A stretch of DNA of 64,000 nt from JAGHKQ01 sp041920565 (GTDB taxonomy: Bacteria; Bacillota; Bacilli; Bacillales; Bacillaceae_G), in assembly GCA_041920565.1 (NCBI GenBank), contig JBHGXS010000038.1, forward strand, positions 5,586 to 69,585, read 5' to 3'. The notes under the pieces were generated by a model. It made no database searches and was not told where the DNA came from. It was given only the letters and a program-made list of their open reading frames with translations. The position numbers were made by a program, and so were the translations under genes. Below, one piece after another: positions 51,340 to 59,029 of this stretch (within the stretch, counting starts at the first letter, position 1; each line of letters opens with the position of its first letter).

Positions 51340-52131
51340 TTATTGGAGCAGCATTTCCAAATAGCGCTCCCAATACTCCGTTTCAACCGGTTTTTGTTTA
51401 TCCTTATACCATTGCATGGAAATGATGGACTGGGCCACCACATACCATTTCATGCGATTGAGTAAATTTTCGTTCGCTTCAAGACCATACTGACGCAGCC
51501 ATTGTTCCCACTCTTGCTTCGGAACGTACCAATATAGCAGCATGCCGATATCCAGTGCCGGATCAGCTATTACAGCACCGTCCCAGTCGATTAAATACAA
51601 TTGGTTTTCTTGTGATTCAAGCCAATTGTTATGATTGACATCGCAATGACAAACAGCCAATTCTGTCGGCTCAACGTCAGCAAGCGATTGTTTTAAATAA
51701 TGCAGCCCTTTTTGTACGGCAGGGCTGTTTTTTACGTCGTCATCCGTCATCATTTCAATTTGCTTCAAGATTTCCTGCGGGAGCAGCGGCTCTTTTCCTA
51801 AGCGTTTAATCATTTCAACCAAAGCCTGGGAAGAATGAATTTTTTTCAAAAGCGCGGCTACATGTTCCTTCTTCATTTCTTCCGGTTCAAGCTTTCGGCT
51901 GCTTAGCCATTGCTGGGCTGAAATCACGTCTCCGTTTGTAATCCGCTTCGTCCACAACAGCTTCGGCACAATTCCTTCAGCGGACAAAACAGCCAAAAAA
52001 GGAGAGGAGTTCCGCTTGAGAAACAGCTTTCGTTCTCCATGCTCTGCAATATAAGCATCTCCTGTTGCACCGCCTGCAGGAGTGACCTTCCATTCTTCTC
52101 CTAGTAGATGTTCCAACCATTCCATTTTCAT
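51340..52131 (-). CDS. ytmP: APH-family phosphotransferase YtmP
   Basis: 263 residues, protein-kinase-like aminoglycoside phosphotransferase fold. Catalytic loop ELAVCHCDVNHNNWLE (Asp and Asn) and metal loop LYLIDWDGAVIADPALDIGM. The substrate is unknown; it is probably a small-metabolite kinase rather than a resistance gene. The start ATG 52131 has only weak ribosome signals (AACGGGTA); an ATG two codons later is also possible. Convergent with ytzH with no space between. Confidence 0.9.
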   Translation of the reverse strand: MKMEWLEHLLGEEWKVTPAGGATGDAYIAEHGERKLFLKRNSSPFLAVLSAEGIVPKLLWTKRITNGDVISAQQWLSSRKLEPEEMKKEHVAALLKKIHSSQALVEMIKRLGKEPLLPQEILKQIEMMTDDDVKNSPAVQKGLHYLKQSLADVEPTELAVCHCDVNHNNWLESQENQLYLIDWDGAVIADPALDIGMLLYWYVPKQEWEQWLRQYGLEANENLLNRMKWYVVAQSIISMQWYKDKQKPVETEYWERYLEMLLQ

Positions 52132-52167
52132 TACCCGTTAACATATCCTTGTTATTTTATAGTGTAC

Positions 52168-52270
52168 CCCTCTCTAGCCGCCGGTGACTCCCGTAAGCGC
52201 CTCGGGACCAACCGACACACCAAGGGCCCGATTGGTTTGACAAGCCATCAGCATTATCGTCTGCTGATGA
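52168..52270. repeat. Repeat family B, copy 3
   Basis: CTCCCG ... CGGGA with flanking CCGGTGA and ACCAACCGACAC, then GGGCCCGATTGGTTTGACA, then CATCAGC ... GCTGATG hairpin (52246-52268). Same order and orientation as copy 1. Confidence 0.65.
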
Positions 52271-52330
52271 AGATATACAAACAGTACTTTTTTATTGTAT
52301 ACAGAAAAGCTAAAAAGCACCATGATCTTT

Positions 52331-52351
52331 TATTGCACCAAAACAACATTT
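52331..52351 (+). repeat. Isolated AATTGCACC-type half-unit
   Basis: TATTGCACC followed by AAAACAACATTT, close to the long half-unit of array 3 (AAAACAGCATTC). It lies beyond the amyX terminator, again in the plus orientation. Confidence 0.5.
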
Positions 52352-52442
52352 GCAGGTGTATCACAGCACGTGCAGACTGATTCTTTCTTTGCTGAATAGG
52401 GTGCTTTAACGAAGAAAACTTGGCGGGTGCCAAGCTCGTCAC

Positions 52443-52490
52443 AAAAAAGACAGCTACTATGGCACTTTACCCCAAATAGCTATCTCTGTC
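52443..52490 (-). terminator. Terminator of amyX
   Basis: AAAAAAGACAGCTACTA ... TAGCTATCTCTGTC, an imperfect long hairpin ending in TTTTTT on the minus strand. Confidence 0.6.
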
Positions 52491-52532
52491 AATTCTACCG
52501 TTATTCGCTTGGCACAGTCAAGTAGGCAATAT

Positions 52533-54686
52533 TTACATTTTCGCAAGGACATAGGTGCTTACAGGCATAACCTGCATCATCTCTCCTTCTATAAAAGAAA
52601 AGGCTTCTGCAGATGCTTTTTCATGGTCGGCAAGCAGCTCCCACTTTCCGTTTTCCGGAAGTGGAACATGCTGCGGCTGCGTATCATTGTTAAAAATAAC
52701 CGCTATCTTCTTCCATAAACCGTAACTGCCTACATTATGCAGCTCATACATGACTACTTTCTCATAAGACGGCAAAAATCGCATATGCTTTTGAATGAGA
52801 GCCGCGGACGGCAGCCGGAATGCTCCATGCGACTTACGAAGAGCGATAAGCCCTTTTACATATTCGACCGTTTGAACATTTTGCTGCTTCCGTTCCCAAT
52901 CCAATCTGTTAATCTCATCCGGAGCATTGTAGCTGTTTTCTGTGCCCTGCTTCGTTCGATAAAATTCTTGCCCGCTATGCAGGAACGGGATGCCCTGGGC
53001 AAGAAGGACCATCGCTGTCGCGAGCAAATGGCGCCGTTTACGCACCTCTTCAGATTCCTCTCCATTGCTGATGCAAATTTTATCCCACATTGTATAGTTA
53101 TCATGTGACTCCACATAATTCACCGTTTGGTTCGGTTCTAAAAACAGGCTGGATTCTTGTACCCGAAATGGGATGCTGCCGCCCAACAAGCGCTTCACTT
53201 CCTCATGATACACCGCATTCCCGAGCGCATATCCTTTGTCATGCGCATGAAAGGTGCTCCCTTTTACAATATCCCGAAATCGATCGTTGAAATGCGCGAT
53301 TCTCGGCATTTTAGCAGCGTTATATATGGAAGCTTTTTGTTCACGAGGCAACGGTGTATTCAGCTCCCACCCTTCACCGATGATCAATATACCGGTATCT
53401 ATTTCATCTGCTTCCCTGCGGATGAGATTCATCGTTTCGTAATCAAAAATTCCCATAAGATCAAATCGCAGCCCATCAATCTTATACTCACGAATCCAAT
53501 ATAAAACCGAATCAACAATGAACTTGCGCACCATTTTCCGTTCAGATGCGATATCATTTCCGACGCCGGTTCCATTGGAAGGCATTCCGTCGGCATCATG
53601 CCGGAAGTAATAGCCCGGCACAATTTTTTCGAATGACGATAGCTCATGGATATAGACGTGATTATAAACAACATCCATTACAACACGAATTCCATTTTTG
53701 TGCAGGCTTTGAATCATGCTTTTCAATTCACGGATACGGGAATACGGGTCTTCCGGATTTGTAGAATAGCTTCCTTCAGGTGCATTAAAATGGAGAGGAT
53801 TGTAGCCCCAATTGTAGGATTTGGATGGCTCAAGCTCGTCTACTCCGGCAAAATCATTAAACGGCAGCAGCTCCAAATGCGTAATGCCCAGCTCTTTAAG
53901 ATAAGACAATCCTGTAACGGTTCCGCCTGGTCCAACAGTATGTTCTTCTGTAAGTCCTAAGTATTTCCCTTTGTTGTTGACGCCGCTTTTTGGATGAACT
54001 GTTAAATCGCGGATATGCGCTTCATAAATGATGGCATCTGTAAAATGCGAAAACGGCGGCAGCGAAACATGCGATTCTGTCTGCACTTTCGTTAAATCAA
54101 TGACAACGCCATATTCTCCGTTAGCGGAAACCGCTTTTGCATAAGGATCCACCGCTTCCCTCCACACAAGATTTACGCAAACAAGAAAAGTGTAAAGCTT
54201 TCCTTCGTAATCTCCTGTAAGCATATGGAACCATACCCCATTCTGCAGTCGTTCCATATCATACTCTGTATGATTCAACTCTGTATCATAAATGCGCACT
54301 TTTACTTTGAGGGCTGAAGGAGCCCATACCTTAAATGTACTTTTCTCTTTCGAGTAGGTTACACCCAAGTCATCGCCTTTATAGTAATAAGCATCGTCAA
54401 ACTCTTTCGTTCGAATAACGGCTCCAATTTGTAAATCCGTCTCCGTATTATGTTCATCTATTACCATGTATGCCGCCCCAATTTCTATATATGTCTTCAC
54501 TTTGCATTCATACTTAACGAAATGGGCCAGGTATACTTGGTTTACAATTTGGAGCTCCCACTGTTCGCTGCCGCGCCTTAAGAAAAAACGGCGGGAGACA
54601 CCGGAGCGGTAAGTTCGCGGCAGTAAAATTGTGATGCTGTCCATTTTGTCCAGATATGCTTCAAATGTACGGTCAACTTTTAACAT
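52533..54686 (-). CDS. amyX: Type I pullulanase
   Basis: 717 residues from the ATG at 54686 (MLKVDRTFEAYLDKMDS), nine bases after AAGGTG; a GTG at 54698 is less likely. No signal peptide, so intracellular. CBM48-like N-terminal domain (FKVWAPSALKVKVRIYD), the type I pullulanase motif YNWGYNP (291-297), then GH13 motifs: MDVVYNHVY, DGLRFDLMGIFD (nucleophile Asp), ILIIGEGWEL (acid Glu) and NYVESHDNYTMWDK. It debranches alpha-1,6 links in glycogen or maltodextrins. Confidence 0.96.
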   Translation of the reverse strand: MLKVDRTFEAYLDKMDSITILLPRTYRSGVSRRFFLRRGSEQWELQIVNQVYLAHFVKYECKVKTYIEIGAAYMVIDEHNTETDLQIGAVIRTKEFDDAYYYKGDDLGVTYSKEKSTFKVWAPSALKVKVRIYDTELNHTEYDMERLQNGVWFHMLTGDYEGKLYTFLVCVNLVWREAVDPYAKAVSANGEYGVVIDLTKVQTESHVSLPPFSHFTDAIIYEAHIRDLTVHPKSGVNNKGKYLGLTEEHTVGPGGTVTGLSYLKELGITHLELLPFNDFAGVDELEPSKSYNWGYNPLHFNAPEGSYSTNPEDPYSRIRELKSMIQSLHKNGIRVVMDVVYNHVYIHELSSFEKIVPGYYFRHDADGMPSNGTGVGNDIASERKMVRKFIVDSVLYWIREYKIDGLRFDLMGIFDYETMNLIRREADEIDTGILIIGEGWELNTPLPREQKASIYNAAKMPRIAHFNDRFRDIVKGSTFHAHDKGYALGNAVYHEEVKRLLGGSIPFRVQESSLFLEPNQTVNYVESHDNYTMWDKICISNGEESEEVRKRRHLLATAMVLLAQGIPFLHSGQEFYRTKQGTENSYNAPDEINRLDWERKQQNVQTVEYVKGLIALRKSHGAFRLPSAALIQKHMRFLPSYEKVVMYELHNVGSYGLWKKIAVIFNNDTQPQHVPLPENGKWELLADHEKASAEAFSFIEGEMMQVMPVSTYVLAKM

Positions 54687-54778
54687 TGCTGTGTTCACCT
54701 TCCCCCAAACCTTTTAATCTCTCGTAAAGATCAAGATTTTATTTCTATTATATTCATTTCGACAGAAAACGCTTTCAA

Positions 54779-55345
54779 TTAACTATGATGCCGCTGCAGG
54801 ATAATTTTGAAGTTCTCTTTATATTTTGGAATGCTTGTCGGATGTGTTTCGTACAACACCACTTGCGTGACGGCAAATGAGGCTGTATGAAGCGCTTCCG
54901 TTTCAGCCGTCTGCAAATCTTGGAGACTATGCTCTCCTCTCCATCTTCTTGCCGCTGTAATATGAGGACGGTATGGTCTTGTCTCCAAGGAAAATCCTGC
55001 TTCATCACATATAGTATGAACTTCTTTTTGCATTATGAACAATTCATCAGGATGCGTTACATCGACCCAAAGCACTCTCGGCCTTTCTTGGATTCCAAAC
55101 GTCTGCAGTCCTTTTAGTCTCAGTTCAAAAGGTGCCCATCCTGCTGCAGCTGTTTCTAATTTCTTTTGTATTGTATGTAAAGAAGCAGGAGCAGCACTCC
55201 CTAAAAAAACAAGCGTAATGTGATAGTCTTCGGGGTGAACCCAAGACTGAAAAGGAAGCTGATGCTGGTACTGCTGCCGCCAATCATCCAGCGTTTGTTT
55301 TATATGATCGGGCAATGCAATGGCAAGAAAATAATGCATAGCCAA
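54779..55345 (-). CDS. thpR: RNA 2',3'-cyclic phosphodiesterase (2H superfamily)
   Basis: 188 residues from a TTG at 55345, eight bases after GGAGGCATCTGAA; the ATG two codons later is too far from that site. The two HxT motifs are YHITLVFLG and RPHITAARRW. 2H phosphoesterases open 2',3'-cyclic phosphates of RNA; the Bacillus member is YtlP. It overlaps the tail of the MFS pseudogene region: the pseudogene's last codons end two bases before the TTG. Probably once one transcript. Confidence 0.9.
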   Translation of the reverse strand: MAMHYFLAIALPDHIKQTLDDWRQQYQHQLPFQSWVHPEDYHITLVFLGSAAPASLHTIQKKLETAAAGWAPFELRLKGLQTFGIQERPRVLWVDVTHPDELFIMQKEVHTICDEAGFSLETRPYRPHITAARRWRGEHSLQDLQTAETEALHTASFAVTQVVLYETHPTSIPKYKENFKIILQRHHS

Positions 55346-55346
55346 T

Positions 55347-55847
55347 TCAGATGCCTCCTTTATATTTTGGCTGTTTGCTTACATTTTGTTGTTTTTCCGC
55401 AACAAGCACAGCTAAAGCCAATTCAAAAGCACCATACAAGCAGATGCTTCCATAATTGCCTTTTCCTCTTTGCGCATAGCTGAGCGTAATACTGTCAAAA
55501 ATCGGAACAACAGCATTTTGACCAAATGCCGGCAGAACGGCAATAAGAAGCCGCACAGTGTAGTTCAGCGCAGTGAAATATAAAATGCTGTCAACACCAG
55601 CGTTTTGCCAGCTTTTGTGTAAAATCGCTGAATATGCCCCATATCGGCTGAATGAAAATCATCAAAATCGGTCCGATTGACATAATGTTGCCGATTTGCA
55701 AGCCAGATAAACTAATATTTTCCTTAAAGTATACCCCAAGCAAGGGAAATCATGCTCCCCATCCTCCAAATAATAGGTGCGGAATGTCGCTTCTGCCATC
55801 CGGTTTTCCTTTTGCAATGATACTTCCAAGATGCACATTCCCTTCAA
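55347..55847 (-). pseudogene. Remnant of an MFS transporter gene
   Basis: Three pieces of one MFS protein lie in different frames. Frame 1: KENRMAEATFRTYY. Frame 2: FPLLGVYFKENISLSGLQIG, IGPILMIFIQPIWGIFSDF, then frameshift and stop. Frame 3: VRLLIAVLPAFGQNAVVPIF, DSITLSYAQRGKGNYGSI, LYGAFELALAVLV, closing with a lysine-rich end. An in-frame TGA follows FGGWGA. Only about 150 of some 390 residues remain. The layout resembles MFS_1-like permeases (3-phenylpropionate/nucleoside type). It cannot make a functional transporter. Confidence 0.8.
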
Positions 55848-55849
55848 TG

Positions 55850-55882
55850 AGCAAAAAGAAGCCCGCCCTGATTGCAGGGCGG
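55850..55882 (-). terminator. Terminator of pepV
   Basis: CCGCCCTG, loop ATTG, CAGGGCGG (55863-55882); GCTTCTTTTTGC on the minus strand. Confidence 0.85.
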
Positions 55883-55893
55883 ATGCCTTCCTT

Positions 55894-57300
55894 TTACTTT
55901 GCTAATTCATAAATGGCTTGTGCATAAATCGCAGTTGCTTTTACTAAATCCTCTATTTCAATATATTCATCTTTTTGATGGGCCAACTCTTCTTTTCCTG
56001 GGAAGAGCGGACCGAATGCAACGCCCGCTTTCAAAGAACGGGCATACGTACCGCCTCCGATGGAAAGAAGGGTTGCTTTTTCGCCCGTCTGTTCCTCATA
56101 CACTCGCTGCAGTGTACGAATCAGTACATGATCTTTATCTACGTGATGCGGGCGAGAATCTGATACATCTTGCACTGTAAATTGAGAAGCTGCCGCTTTT
56201 TCTTTCAACGTTTGAAGCATACCGTTAAGATCCGTCGTCACAGGATAGCGAATGTTCAATCCCAGCTTGCCGCCTGTTTCTTTGGAATAAGAAAGCTGTC
56301 CAACGTTAATCGTAAGATCTCCTGTGATATCGTCTCTGTACGCAACACCGAGGTTTTCTCCCCTTGTATCATTTGTAAATGATCGATTTGTAAACTCGAC
56401 GAACTTCTTTCCATTTTCGTCCAATGATTGTTTTGCTAAAAAGGCAGCCAAATGAAGCCCTGCGTTGCTACCTTTTTCCGGAGTCGAGCCGTGTGCGGAA
56501 ATGCCCTCTATTTGAAATGTAACAGTATTGCTTTGTACCGTTGCCGTTCCTTTGCAGTTCACTTGCGATGCGTACTGTTCAAAGCTTGCAGCCAATCCTT
56601 CACCGTTCTCTTTCACTTGTACCTCCGCCTTTGCAAAATCAGGCACCATATTTAAACGGCGGCCGGATTGGAACGAAAGAAGCGTGGTCGGTCCTTCAAA
56701 TGCCTCGGATACTTCTTGTACAAGGTACAAATCACAAATGCCTTTTTCAGCATTAATAATCGGGAAGTCCGCATCCGGAGCAAATCCCATCGTCGGCATT
56801 TCTTCATGTTTAAAGTAGTGATCCACGCAGCGCCATTTGCTTTCTTCATCTGTTCCTAAAATCATGCGAACGCGCTTTGTCAGCGGAAGCCCTGATTCTT
56901 TTACGATTTTCATGGCGTAGTAAGCAGCCATCGTCGGGCCTTTGTCATCAATGGCGCCTCTGGCAAAAATTTTACCATCTCGAATGTCTGCACTGTACGG
57001 ATCGCTTGTCCACCCATCTCCTTCCGGTACTACGTCCACATGACAAAGAATGCCAATCAATTCTTCTCCTTGCCCAAATTCAAGATGTCCTGCATACCCA
57101 TCCAAATTCTTCGCTGTGAAGCCATCTTGTTCTCCTTTGTTCAGCATGTATTCGAGCGCCTGCTGAATGCCCGTCCCAAATGGCGCTCCTTCTCGCTTGT
57201 CTTCTTCATCCAATACGCTTTTGATTTGCAAAAACTGTTGTGTATCTTGGATCATCTGTTCTTTTCGTTTTGCAACTTCTTCCATCCAATTTATAGCCAT
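55894..57300 (-). CDS. ytjP: M20 family dipeptidase PepV (YtjP)
   Basis: 468 residues, the PepV length. Zinc motifs: LIGILCHVDVVPEGDGW, GAIDDKGPTMAAYYAMK and ILGTDEESKWRCVDHYF; catalytic glutamates in the last; the lid domain in the middle; and the final His region ALLSIGGGTYARSLKAGVAFG. It cleaves dipeptides such as carnosine-like substrates in the cytosol. GGGTGAAAGC precedes ATG 57300. Confidence 0.94.
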   Translation of the reverse strand: MAINWMEEVAKRKEQMIQDTQQFLQIKSVLDEEDKREGAPFGTGIQQALEYMLNKGEQDGFTAKNLDGYAGHLEFGQGEELIGILCHVDVVPEGDGWTSDPYSADIRDGKIFARGAIDDKGPTMAAYYAMKIVKESGLPLTKRVRMILGTDEESKWRCVDHYFKHEEMPTMGFAPDADFPIINAEKGICDLYLVQEVSEAFEGPTTLLSFQSGRRLNMVPDFAKAEVQVKENGEGLAASFEQYASQVNCKGTATVQSNTVTFQIEGISAHGSTPEKGSNAGLHLAAFLAKQSLDENGKKFVEFTNRSFTNDTRGENLGVAYRDDITGDLTINVGQLSYSKETGGKLGLNIRYPVTTDLNGMLQTLKEKAAASQFTVQDVSDSRPHHVDKDHVLIRTLQRVYEEQTGEKATLLSIGGGTYARSLKAGVAFGPLFPGKEELAHQKDEYIEIEDLVKATAIYAQAIYELAK

Positions 57301-57474
57301 GCTTTCACCCGCTCTTACAAAATATGTATATTGTATTCTTTACCTCTTCCTATCATATCAAACTGCTTTCTGCCGCGCCAGCACGAAAGAGTTTTCAATT
57401 GTCGAACAATTCTTTTCTTTTCAAACAAAAAAATTTGGTTTTTCTTAAATTTTTTTCATTTTTCAAGAGGATTT

Positions 57475-57503
57475 TTGACAATTTTCGTAGAATTTTATTA
57501 AAT
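57475..57503 (+). promoter_or_regulatory. Putative promoter of ytzE
   Basis: TTGACA (57475-57480), 17-bp spacer, TTAAAT (57498-57503). It would give a leader of about 215 nt. Apart from this and the 57666 inverted repeat, the 57301-57725 gap has nothing I can identify. Confidence 0.55.
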
Positions 57504-57665
57504 AGGTTTTAGAGAGAGAGAGTAAAAAACCACCTTATTTTCAGTTCTTCATCACAAGGAAGTTTCGCTTTACAAAATTTATAGACATGTTAAGTTTGTG
57601 TAAAAAATAAGCAAAAACAAGCATCGAAGTCAGTTTAGTGGAGTAAAATGGAAATGTAACGAAGA

Positions 57666-57699
57666 GATTCAACGCGCATTCTTCTTTACCTGTTGAATC
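57666..57699 (+). promoter_or_regulatory. Inverted repeat just before ytzE
   Basis: GATTCAAC (57666-57673) and GTTGAATC (57692-57699), perfect 8-bp arms with 18 bases between, ending 13 bases before the GGAGG of ytzE. It could be an operator for the DeoR-type product itself or an RNA hairpin. Confidence 0.4.
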
Positions 57700-57725
57700 A
57701 ACAAAAAATATGGAGGAGTGGTTTT

Positions 57726-57947
57726 TTGAAATCTACAACTTCTCGTATGTTAACACGCATTAAATCTATTTACATGTACATTAATGAAAGGGGCACTGTT
57801 ACCACCCAAGACCTTGTGGATGAATTCGGCATTACACCAAGAACAATCCAAAGAGACTTAAATGTGTTGCAGTTCAATGACCTAGTTTACAGCCCTAGCC
57901 GCGGTAAATGGACAACAACAGGAAAGAGAGTGAGGCTCTCGTCGTAA
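57726..57947 (+). CDS. ytzE: DeoR-type helix-turn-helix protein YtzE
   Basis: 73 residues from a TTG at 57726, nine bases after GGAGG: MKSTTSRMLTRIKSIYMYIN. It has the DeoR winged helix (GTVTTQDLVDEFGITPRTIQRDLNVLQF) but no sugar-binding domain, as YtzE of B. subtilis (about 74 residues). A small DNA-binding regulator with unknown targets. Bidirectional terminator shared with rsuA follows. Confidence 0.92.
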   Translation: MKSTTSRMLTRIKSIYMYINERGTVTTQDLVDEFGITPRTIQRDLNVLQFNDLVYSPSRGKWTTTGKRVRLSS

Positions 57948-57975
57948 CCTTTGAATATAATGGCCTGAATATATA

Positions 57976-58004
57976 TACCCCTTCCTCCATCAGAGAGGAA
58001 GGGG
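57976..58004. terminator. Bidirectional terminator between ytzE and rsuA
   Basis: CCCCTTCCTC, loop CATCAGA, GAGGAAGGGG with T-rich flank. Confidence 0.88.
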
Positions 58005-58010
58005 CTTATT

Positions 58011-58730
58011 TTATTCTATTCGGTAGTTTTTCAGCAGCTCCACTTCTTCCTCTGTTAATTCCCGATACTCTCCAAGTTCCAGATCTTCATCCAATGATAA
58101 AGGACCCATTTCCGTACGCTTTAAGTACACCACTTTCTTCCCTACCGATTCAAACATGCGTTTCACCTGATGGAACTTTCCTTCCGTAATAACAAGCTCA
58201 ATTTCTGAAATGTCGCCTTGTGTAATAATCGTCAAGTCCGCCGGATTCGTTTTGTAGCCATCATCAAGCACTACGCCATGTCGAAACGCTTCTACATCCT
58301 TTTCAGTCACATATCCTTCTACTTTCGCATAATACTTCTTCGGAACGTGCTTTTTCGGAGAAAGCAGCTGATGGGCAAGCTGTCCGTCATTTGTGATAAG
58401 AAGAAGACCTTCCGTATCTTTATCAAGCCGTCCTACCGGAAACGGTTCGAAAATCACATCCTCCATTTCCAATAAATCAATAACTGTTTCGTGTTCGTCA
58501 TCTTCCGTTGCAGAAATCACACCTTGCGGCTTATTCATTAAAAGATACACAAATTCCTTGTACTCTACTGGTTCCCCGTGAATCGTCACTTCTTGCTGCT
58601 CGACGTTCACATGGAATTTTGCATCCTTCACAACTTTGTCATCCACTTTGACAACGCCGTCTTTCAGCAGCTTCTTTACTTCCTTGCGGCTTCCAAAGCC
58701 CATGTTTGCAAGCAATTTATCGATTCTCAT
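58011..58730 (-). CDS. rsuA: 16S rRNA pseudouridine synthase (RsuA family)
   Basis: 239 residues from the ATG at 58730 (MRIDKLLANMGFGSRKEVK) after AGGTGAGAAGG; the frame is open further upstream through non-coding sequence. N-terminal S4 RNA-binding domain; catalytic motif PFPVGRLDKDTEGLLLITNDG with the active Asp; then ITEGKFHQVKRMFESVGKKV. It isomerises uridine 516-equivalent in 16S rRNA. Repeat array 4 lies about 80 bp upstream. Confidence 0.95.
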   Translation of the reverse strand: MRIDKLLANMGFGSRKEVKKLLKDGVVKVDDKVVKDAKFHVNVEQQEVTIHGEPVEYKEFVYLLMNKPQGVISATEDDEHETVIDLLEMEDVIFEPFPVGRLDKDTEGLLLITNDGQLAHQLLSPKKHVPKKYYAKVEGYVTEKDVEAFRHGVVLDDGYKTNPADLTIITQGDISEIELVITEGKFHQVKRMFESVGKKVVYLKRTEMGPLSLDEDLELGEYRELTEEEVELLKNYRIE

Positions 58731-58812
58731 GACCTTCTCACCTATCCTCGTATGTATTAACAAAGCACTCTTCCCCTTCTGAATTGGCAAAATTCGAGAA
58801 ATTGCCCAGCGG

Positions 58813-58944
58813 GATTGCACGACATTCATCAGAATTGCGCCAAACGGGTGCGCAATTGCACCATTTTCTCATTAATTGCACTAAATTGACTCGCAATTGC
58901 ACCGTTTTCTCATTAATTGCACCAAACCGGCTCATAATTGCATC
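58813..58944 (+). repeat. AATTGCACC tandem array 4 (7 half-units)
   Basis: Starts at 58813 (GATTGCACG), 58833, 58854, 58874, 58895, 58915 and 58936: steps 20, 21, 20, 21, 20, 21. Short half-units have spacer ATTTTCTCATT or GTTTTCTCATT; long ones vary (AAACGGGTGCGC, AAATTGACTCGC, AAACCGGCTCAT). Confidence 0.88.
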
Positions 58945-58969
58945 AACTATAAGTACTTGTCCCTATATA

Positions 58970-59001
58970 AAAACCTACCACAGCGCTATGCACTGTGGTA
59001 G
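58970..59001 (-). terminator. Terminator of ytgP
   Basis: CTACCACAG (58975-58983), CGCTATGCA, CTGTGGTAG (58993-59001), then TTTTTATA on the minus strand. Its inner sequence resembles the hairpin at 28231-28260. Confidence 0.8.
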
Positions 59002-59029
59002 AGCCCAAAAGCTGTATTAAAAGGCTTAT

